Below are positions 56,347 to 64,000 of a DNA stretch of 64,000 nucleotides, piece by piece. A program made the position numbers and the translations under genes. This DNA comes from Legionella sp. Its GTDB lineage: Bacteria > Pseudomonadota > Gammaproteobacteria > Legionellales > Legionellaceae. Location: positions 1 through 64,000 of the forward strand of contig JARLJQ010000005.1 of assembly GCA_031291115.1 (NCBI GenBank). Direction: 5' to 3'. Position 1 is the stretch's first letter. Each line of letters begins with the position of its first letter. The notes under the pieces are model-generated. The model had not been told where the DNA came from. It saw only the letters and a program-made list of their open reading frames with translations, and did not search any database.

Positions 56347-58152
56347 TCAAAGGGACAATACCGCATTTAATAACTGTTTCGTGTAGGCCTGTTGCGGATG
56401 TTTAAAAATCTGTTCACAAGTCCCAAACTCCACCGCCACACCGTCTTTCATTACTAAAACCTCATCAGCAATATAAGACACAACCCCCATATTATGGGTG
56501 ATAAATAAATAAGAAATTCCTGTTTCTTGCTGTAACTCTTTTAATAAATTCAAAATTTGCGCCTGAACCGATACGTCTAATGCACTAGTGGGCTCGTCAC
56601 AAATTAAAATATCAGGATCCGTAGCCAAAGCTCTGGCAATACAAATCCTTTGTCTTTGCCCACCAGAAAATTGATGCGGGTAACGGTGCAAACTATTCAT
56701 GGGTAAGTTAACCTGATTGAGCAACTCTTTTTGCCTGGATTGAATCACCGAACGCTTCATTCCTTGGGCACTCATGCCTTCGGCGATAATTTCGCCCACA
56801 GTCATACGCGGGTTCATAGAGGAAAACGGATCTTGAAAGATAATTTGTACTTTTTTACGATATGCTCGTAAAGCACTGCGGCCCAAAGCAAGCACGTCAT
56901 TACCTCGATAGAGGAGTTGACCACTGGTTACAGGTAATAAGCGCAATAGAGCGCGCCCGCTTGTAGTTTTGCCACAACCTGACTCCCCTACCAAAGCCAG
57001 GGTTTTTCCTTGCTGCAACCGGAAGGAAAGATTATCTACCGCTTTAAATACCTCTTTTTTACGACTGAATAATTTTTTTTTCTGTACAAAATCCACTGAC
57101 AAATTATTTACTACAAGTATTGTTTGTGCTTCGGTAGGCACTACATTCCATGAATTTTTATTTTTTTCCAGTTCAGGCAACTGCCCCATCTCTGGATACA
57201 AATGGCAACGTACCAAACGTTTATCCTGCTCTTGCAACTGCGGTACTTCCACTTTGCAACGCTCAAACGCATAAATACAACGCGGATGAAAACGACATCC
57301 TGAAGGTAAGTCATCCAAAGTAGGAACAGAACCACAAATCACCGATAAACGCTCTTCACGTTTGGCAAAAGAAGGCAAGGATGCTAATAGTTGTTGGACG
57401 TAAGGATGTTTCACTTGCGCAAAAAACTCCTGCACTGAAGAGTGCTCTACAACCTGCCCCGCATACATAACACAGACCTCATCTGCCATAGCATGTACCA
57501 CACCCAAATCATGTGTAATCAGTAATAAACTCATTTGATGCACTTCTTGGAGCTTTTTCAATAAGGCTAATATTTGCGCCTGAATAGTCACATCCAGAGC
57601 GGTTGTGGGTTCATCTGCAATTAAAATCTCCGGATTACAGGCTAAAGCCATAGCAATGACTACCCGTTGTTTTTGTCCTCCAGACAATTGATGAGGGTAT
57701 TGATGAATTTTCATCTGTGCTTGCGGCATTTCAACTTCTTGCAATGAAGTTAAAATGGCGTCTTGCAACTCATGATTCTTATAAGGCTTACACCTTACCA
57801 AAACCTCGGCTAATTGCTCCCCAATAGTCATTACAGGATTTAAAGCCGTCATCGGCTCCTGAAAAATCATCGCTAAGCGGCGACCACGGAACTCCCGCAT
57901 CATTTGCTCGGGTAAATTTAAGATGTCCTCACCATCTATGTTTATTTGGCTTTCAACCCCATAAACGCCAGACCTAGGCAATAAACGCATTAAAGCCAAA
58001 GAAGTTAAGGATTTTCCACAACCAGACTCACCCAGTAAAACAAGCGTTTTTCCTGGATGCAAAGAAAAACTCACTTCATCCAAAGCAGGGGTGATTTGAT
58101 GGTGCGTTTGAAAAGCTACAGACAGCTGATTGGTTTCGGCGCTATAGTGCAT
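56347..58152 (-). CDS. ABC transporter ATPase, duplicated (GsiA/YejF-like oligopeptide type)
   Basis: About 601 residues with two fused ATP-binding domains, as in the dipeptide/glutathione importers GsiA and YejF. Walker A GESGCGKSLTS and GESGCGKTTSGR, signatures LSGGQKQRV and FSGGQRQRI, and Walker B LIADEPTTALD and LICDEPTSALD are intact. The oligopeptide C-terminal motif CRFHPRC with flanking residues follows the first domain. The ATG at 58152 is favoured because the ABC fold starts there; an in-frame start at 58212 would add 20 unmatched residues. No permease or binding-protein gene is adjacent, so this ATPase is an orphan energising a distant system. Confidence 0.92.
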   Translation of the reverse strand: MHYSAETNQLSVAFQTHHQITPALDEVSFSLHPGKTLVLLGESGCGKSLTSLALMRLLPRSGVYGVESQINIDGEDILNLPEQMMREFRGRRLAMIFQEPMTALNPVMTIGEQLAEVLVRCKPYKNHELQDAILTSLQEVEMPQAQMKIHQYPHQLSGGQKQRVVIAMALACNPEILIADEPTTALDVTIQAQILALLKKLQEVHQMSLLLITHDLGVVHAMADEVCVMYAGQVVEHSSVQEFFAQVKHPYVQQLLASLPSFAKREERLSVICGSVPTLDDLPSGCRFHPRCIYAFERCKVEVPQLQEQDKRLVRCHLYPEMGQLPELEKNKNSWNVVPTEAQTILVVNNLSVDFVQKKKLFSRKKEVFKAVDNLSFRLQQGKTLALVGESGCGKTTSGRALLRLLPVTSGQLLYRGNDVLALGRSALRAYRKKVQIIFQDPFSSMNPRMTVGEIIAEGMSAQGMKRSVIQSRQKELLNQVNLPMNSLHRYPHQFSGGQRQRICIARALATDPDILICDEPTSALDVSVQAQILNLLKELQQETGISYLFITHNMGVVSYIADEVLVMKDGVAVEFGTCEQIFKHPQQAYTKQLLNAVLSL

Positions 58153-58224
58153 AAGTAGTATTGCTAATGAATATTCCTCTACTGTAGCATATCTATGATA
58201 AAATAAACTCATACATCTATTTGA

Positions 58225-60117
<1,893 letters not shown>

Positions 60118-60124
60118 GAATACC

Positions 60125-60208
60125 TGTCATCCAGAGCGTAGCGAAGGACCTCCTAAATGTGGCTCGGTGCCATTGATGGGAGGTCCTTCGCTGCGCTCTG
60201 GATGACGG
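60125..60208. repeat. Family-1 palindromic repeat, copy H
   Basis: Left arm TGTCATCCAGAGCGTAGCGA, right arm TCGCTGCGCTCTGGATGACG. It fills the convergent gap between parE and the membrane-spermidine synthase gene, ending 4 bp before the latter's stop codon. Confidence 0.85.
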
Positions 60209-60211
60209 AGG

Positions 60212-62356
60212 TCACCACTTCAACAACGGAATTAAATTAGAGTAATCGTCCGTCCATAAAAACGTTCTCTCACTGGCTACAAAACGCCAGTTAGTACCAT
60301 TCATTAACTTAAATGCAAAATCCTGATTGGATGTTAAAAGCGCCCATTCTGAATCAAATTGGCCTAGTGCAACATTCCCTTTGTGTGCTACATAAAATAC
60401 CATCATATCCAAAGCGCGGCCCGCAGCAGTTAATACAGGCAATAATTGCAAATGTCGATTACTCAAATTAACCAGAATCACGCCATCCGCCGTTATTTTT
60501 TGTTTATATAAGCTAAATGCTTCCAAAGTCATTAAATGCACAGGTATGGCATCTGAATTGAACGCATCAACAATCATCATTTTTTGTGAATTATCCGCCA
60601 GTTTTTCTACAGCCAAACGACCATCATTTTTAATAATATCTATTTGAGAGGGGCAATTCTGTAAATAAGTAAATAAATTAGTATTGCTTGCCAACTCAAT
60701 GACTTGCTCATCAATCTCAATAATTTGGACCTTGTCTTCTTTACGAAATTGGCAAGCCATAGTACCAATACCCAAGCCTATAATCGTGACTGGCATCGAA
60801 TGCCACTCCTGCTGCATGCGTTCAACAACAGGTTGAATTGCACCGTAATAAGAACTAAAACCATTAGGCTTTTTCTCATTCATTATTTGCAATCCATGAA
60901 TAGTAGATTGGCTAATCAATGCATGAATCCCTTTGTTTTCCACTACTTTTTTTACACCATAAAAATTACGTTGTTGCACTAAGATATTATCTTCTTGCAA
61001 TCCTGGGTAAAAAATAAACCCAAATAAAATCAGCATGGATAAAAACAAACTGATTTTACTTTCTTGCCAGACGACTAATACAATCAAAGCTAAAATTTCA
61101 GTGATTTGAGCTGTTGAAAAGCCTGCAGGCCAATGAAACTCAGGAAGAACATAGCGCGTTAATAAAAGCGCTAAAACAACAACAGGAACCCACAAACCTC
61201 CGATAAATTTCAGGCGCGATAAAGCAAAGAGACTTAATAAAATGGCTAAAGGGTATTCATAAACTTGATTAAACAAATGCGGTGCTAAAATTCCATTAAA
61301 CACTCCTGCAAGCACACCTCCCAGTGCCAGGCAGAAATAAAATACCGTCAATAATTGAGGCTTGGGTCTTTTTAAAAACAGTGCCCGATGACAGAGCAAG
61401 GCTAAAATAAAAAAGCTCAACAAATTAAATAAAATTGTTTGCCAGGCTCTAATCTGACCTACATTTAAAATAAATCCAAGAATAGTAAAAACCAGAAAAA
61501 AAACACAATTGCGTGAGCACCATGAGAATAAAGCCCATTCTGTTGAGCTGAAGGCAAAGATAAAAGTCAAAAGATATAAAGCCAAAGGCAAAACCCAAAA
61601 TAAAGGCGTCGCCGCAACATCCGTTGTAATATATAAAGTCACACCAAGCATCAAACTGCATGGAATAAAACTTAAAAATACCCAAGACACTATATCCTTC
61701 CAAGGCCAGGGTGCACGCTCTGTTTCCTGACGTTCTAAAGGCTTATAGTGGATAGTAAAGAGCATAAAAAACAGCAAGCAGATATAGAAAAGATAACCAA
61801 TGCTCCATAAATAAAATTGATCGTTCAAACCAATAAAACGCTCTATAACAATAGGATAAAGCAATAAAGAGGCTAGACTTCCAAAATTTGAAGCAATATA
61901 TAAAAAATAAGGATCTGCAGCACCTTTTGCCTTAGTTTGACTGTATGCAAATTGCAGCAAAGGGGCTGAGGCACCGATGATTAATAATGGCAAGCCTAGC
62001 TGCACCAGCAAATTATGTAAAATACTCCACTCTGGTGCTCCATCAAAAACTGAAGGATGAAAAACTAAAGGAATAGCTATGAGACTCAAAACCAATAAAA
62101 CACTGTGAATAATGCGCCATGCAAAGGTCGTTTTTAATTGACTGATTAAGGCTACGTATCCATAAGCAATCAGCAATACAGCCTGAAAGAACAGCATGCA
62201 CACCGTCCATACCGCAGGCGTTCCTCCGTAAACAGGCAATAAGGCTCTGGCGGCCATAGGCTGGATGCTAAATAAGAGTACTGCGCTTAAGAACAAGCAA
62301 ACAGGGAATAAAAAACGTAACACAACACATCCTTGGTTGGTAATTCGAATTATCAA
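60212..62356 (-). CDS. Membrane protein fused to spermidine synthase-like domain
   Basis: A 714-residue protein. The N-terminal two thirds hold about ten or more hydrophobic helices, including LFPVCLFLSAVLLFSIQP and PVYGGTPAVWTVCMLFFQA, the pattern of the fused MFS/spermidine synthase family. The C-terminal 220 residues form a spermidine synthase-like Rossmann domain (VTIIGLGIGTMACQF with the glycine loop, IIEIDEQVIELA, NDGRLAVEKL and IVDAFNSDAIPVHLM). Members are widespread, but a polyamine product is not proven, and the membrane part suggests transfer of product or a sensor role. The true start may be an internal codon near the first hydrophobic helix (about residue 13). Confidence 0.88.
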   Translation of the reverse strand: MIIRITNQGCVVLRFLFPVCLFLSAVLLFSIQPMAARALLPVYGGTPAVWTVCMLFFQAVLLIAYGYVALISQLKTTFAWRIIHSVLLVLSLIAIPLVFHPSVFDGAPEWSILHNLLVQLGLPLLIIGASAPLLQFAYSQTKAKGAADPYFLYIASNFGSLASLLLYPIVIERFIGLNDQFYLWSIGYLFYICLLFFMLFTIHYKPLERQETERAPWPWKDIVSWVFLSFIPCSLMLGVTLYITTDVAATPLFWVLPLALYLLTFIFAFSSTEWALFSWCSRNCVFFLVFTILGFILNVGQIRAWQTILFNLLSFFILALLCHRALFLKRPKPQLLTVFYFCLALGGVLAGVFNGILAPHLFNQVYEYPLAILLSLFALSRLKFIGGLWVPVVVLALLLTRYVLPEFHWPAGFSTAQITEILALIVLVVWQESKISLFLSMLILFGFIFYPGLQEDNILVQQRNFYGVKKVVENKGIHALISQSTIHGLQIMNEKKPNGFSSYYGAIQPVVERMQQEWHSMPVTIIGLGIGTMACQFRKEDKVQIIEIDEQVIELASNTNLFTYLQNCPSQIDIIKNDGRLAVEKLADNSQKMMIVDAFNSDAIPVHLMTLEAFSLYKQKITADGVILVNLSNRHLQLLPVLTAAGRALDMMVFYVAHKGNVALGQFDSEWALLTSNQDFAFKLMNGTNWRFVASERTFLWTDDYSNLIPLLKW

Positions 62357-62394
62357 TTCTCATTGTAAAGGACTATTGATTATATTCAACTAGA

Positions 62395-62829
62395 TTATTT
62401 TTTAGGGTCCTCTCCAATTTTTTTATAATCTGTCTCGCCCAAAATAGCAGAAGCAAAACTGTAATATTTGAACTCAAGTAAATTATTGCTGGGGTCTTTC
62501 AAAAAAAATGATTGATGTTCAATCCGTGTGTGTGCAAATCGTATTTTAACAGGAATCTCAAAAGGCACCTGTTGTACCATAAGCCGCTCTATAAATACCT
62601 CAAACTCTTCTTTTTCAAGAAAAACTAAACCAAAATGTCTGGGATAAATTCCTTCTTGAGATTCCATTAAGGTATCCACTTTATGCGCGACAATTTGATG
62701 TGCTCCAAAATTTAGAATCAGTGCATGTTCTGATTCACGCCCTAATGGAAAACCTAATTTATGATGATAAAAGTCCTTCGCCTGCGACAAATCATGGATG
62801 GGAAATGCCAGATGGAATAATGTATTCAT
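62395..62829 (-). CDS. VOC-family protein (glyoxalase/dioxygenase fold)
   Basis: A 144-residue protein from the ATG at 62829, chosen because the fold begins at FHLAFPIHDLSQAKDFYHHKLGF and an AGCAGG site lies upstream; a longer frame up to 62889 would add 20 residues of unrelated sequence. The two beta-alpha-beta-beta-beta repeats are evident, with potential metal ligands His in the first strand and Glu near LLEFKYYSFA. The end of the second repeat reads FFLKDPSNNLLEFKYY. Such proteins act as glyoxalases, ring-cleaving dioxygenases or drug-binding proteins; the activity here is unknown. A single gene. Confidence 0.86.
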   Translation of the reverse strand: MNTLFHLAFPIHDLSQAKDFYHHKLGFPLGRESEHALILNFGAHQIVAHKVDTLMESQEGIYPRHFGLVFLEKEEFEVFIERLMVQQVPFEIPVKIRFAHTRIEHQSFFLKDPSNNLLEFKYYSFASAILGETDYKKIGEDPKK

Positions 62830-62990
62830 GTTAATTACCTGCTCAGGATTTATTAAACCATCAAAAGGATAGCATAGGCGCATCGACAAAATAGAGCAAA
62901 ATGTGTGAAAATGCTGAAATCATTGGCTGTGTTAGTGATGAATACAACAAAAAATCGCTTACCCATATTTTTATTATAGACAAGGACAAA

Positions 62991-63635
62991 ATGCACTACT
63001 TATCTCACTTGCTGGATTACATTCTTCATATTGATGTGTACCTGAATGCCTTTGTTTCAACTTATGGATTTTGGACCTATCTTGCATTGTTTGCAGTGAT
63101 TTTCTGCGAAACAGGGCTTATTGTTACTCCTTTTCTTCCTGGAGATTCGTTACTTTTTGCTGCAGGAAGTATTGCTGCACAGCCAGGAAATCCATTAAGT
63201 ATTCTGTTGTTATTTTTAATACTTTTTATTGCTTCAGTTTTGGGAAATCAAGTGAACTTTCTCGTTGGTCGAGCCTTGGGGCCACGTATTTTTTCTGCGA
63301 ATAAATCATGGCTACTGAATAAAAAGCATTTGCAGGATACTCATGCTTTTTATGAGAAGCATGGTGGGAAGACCCTTATTTTTGCTCGTTTTATCCCTAT
63401 AATACGAACCTTTGCCCCCTTTGTTGCAGGCATTGGCACCATGCGCGTACTGCATTTTTCTTTGTATAATTTAGTCAGTGCCTTTATTTGGATAGGCAGT
63501 TTACTAGGTCTTGGTTATTTTTTAGGCTCAATTCCGGTAGTGAAAGATAATTTTGCGTTAGTCATTTACGGCATTATTTTTATCTCTATAGCGCCGCCGA
63601 TTATTGGATGTCTTGGTAGGAAACACGCACAGTAG
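62991..63635 (+). CDS. DedA/SNARE-associated family membrane protein
   Basis: About 214 residues from the ATG at 62991, chosen because AAGGA lies 4 bases upstream; an upstream ATG at 62901 would add 30 polar residues and is less likely. It is a polytopic inner-membrane protein of the DedA group: LFAVIFCETGLIVTPFLPGD, then FLVGRALGPRIF, KHGGKTLIFARFIPIIRTFAPFVAG and LGLGYFLGSIPVV. Members (YqjA, YghB) are thought to move lipids or protons and matter for cell division and pH tolerance. Confidence 0.9.
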   Translation: MHYLSHLLDYILHIDVYLNAFVSTYGFWTYLALFAVIFCETGLIVTPFLPGDSLLFAAGSIAAQPGNPLSILLLFLILFIASVLGNQVNFLVGRALGPRIFSANKSWLLNKKHLQDTHAFYEKHGGKTLIFARFIPIIRTFAPFVAGIGTMRVLHFSLYNLVSAFIWIGSLLGLGYFLGSIPVVKDNFALVIYGIIFISIAPPIIGCLGRKHAQ

Positions 63636-63700
63636 TCCTATTCAGAGCACTGGCATTAAGTTAAGAAAATTCCGTCGTGAACAAGGAACATTTTATTAAC

Positions 63701-63834
63701 TTAACGCCAGTTCTGGATAAGGAATCCACAAGATCTACCTCCTCCCACAAAACCGTTCGTGCTGAGTAACTCAGCACGAACGGATCACGGTAGAGACTGG
63801 ATCTAATGGCTCCATTATCCAGAACTCACGTTAA
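63701..63834. repeat. Family-5 palindromic repeat, copy 2
   Basis: 134-bp element with 20-bp imperfect terminal inverted repeats (TTAACGCCAGTTCTGGATAA / TTATCCAGAACTCACGTTAA) and a perfect 15-bp central hairpin CCGTTCGTGCTGAGT / ACTCAGCACGAACGG. Another copy is at 18117-18215. It fills the convergent gap between DedA and the partial gene at the edge. Confidence 0.88.
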
Positions 63835-63849
63835 CTTAATGGCAATGAA

Positions 63850-64000
63850 CTACAGGTTTAATGTAAAACTTAAAACATCAGTATTTAATTGTTTTCCTAA
63901 TGTCTCTAATCGATAATCAAAAATAGCTGACGTAGTCTGTAAAGAAATTTTGTATTGAGACTCTAATACTTCATGCAAGATCATCGTTCTTAACGAATGC
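63850..64000 (-). CDS. Partial gene, unknown product (C-terminus only)
   Basis: The last 50 codons of a minus-strand gene that continues past the right edge, ending TAG at 63850-63852. The translation (SLRTMILHEVLESQYKISL, then FDYRLETLGKQLNTDVLSF) reads as a soluble, mixed alpha/beta C-terminus. No family can be assigned from this fragment. Confidence 0.5.
   Translation of the reverse strand, partial: HSLRTMILHEVLESQYKISLQTTSAIFDYRLETLGKQLNTDVLSFTLNL

Overview
The window looks like a chromosomal segment of a Legionella or close Legionellaceae relative. The evidence is AT-rich DNA, several large genes of the type that encode Dot/Icm type IV secretion effectors (a eukaryotic-like protein kinase, giant coiled proteins, a C-terminal Glu-rich block), a secreted IcmL-like protein, and many palindromic intergenic repeats. 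No rRNA, tRNA, CRISPR array, prophage or complete insertion sequence was seen.

Layout. 0-3 kb: a possible gene remnant and two effector-like genes of unknown function. 3-9 kb: an outer-membrane barrel, then a minus-strand housekeeping block glyA-nrdR-nusB-thiL-pgpA-AI-2E/PerM transporter, with a 108-bp palindromic repeat between nrdR and nusB where many gammaproteobacteria carry rib genes. 9-10.5 kb: three small envelope or secreted proteins between repeats. 10.7-18 kb: an RND adaptor and pump pair, then valS. 18-23.5 kb: a Fic protein, a stand-alone riboflavin synthase and a 978-residue protein with a poly(A)-polymerase/CCA-transferase-like domain. 23.6-29.4 kb: a translationally coupled cluster SDR-hutI-DUF3298-OPT transporter, divergent from hutG. 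29.5-35.2 kb: IcmL-like protein, L,D-transpeptidase, ettA, and the threonine-degradation pair kbl-tdh. 35.4-44.5 kb: Pcm-like methyltransferase, tolC, ttcA, a SulP-carbonic anhydrase fusion, proS, a GNAT protein and a DUF1810 protein with an in-frame downstream tail. 44.9-56.2 kb: accessory block with a kinase, a LOG-family protein and a giant (about 2,900 residues) SecA-like helicase protein with a poly-Q tract and an acidic C-terminus. 56.3-64 kb: duplicated oligopeptide ABC ATPase, parE, a membrane-spermidine synthase fusion, a VOC protein, DedA, and a partial gene at the right edge.

How the genes fit together. Core metabolism (one-carbon/glycine via glyA and kbl-tdh, histidine catabolism via hutI/hutG, peptide uptake via OPT and ABC genes) suits an amino-acid-feeding intracellular bacterium. 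TolC could serve as the outer-membrane channel for the RND pair, which has none next to it. At least six families of palindromic repeats lie almost only between genes; several sit exactly in convergent gaps and may end transcription in both directions. The most unusual items are the giant SecA-like protein (47486-56191) and the nucleotidyltransferase-domain protein (20511-23447).
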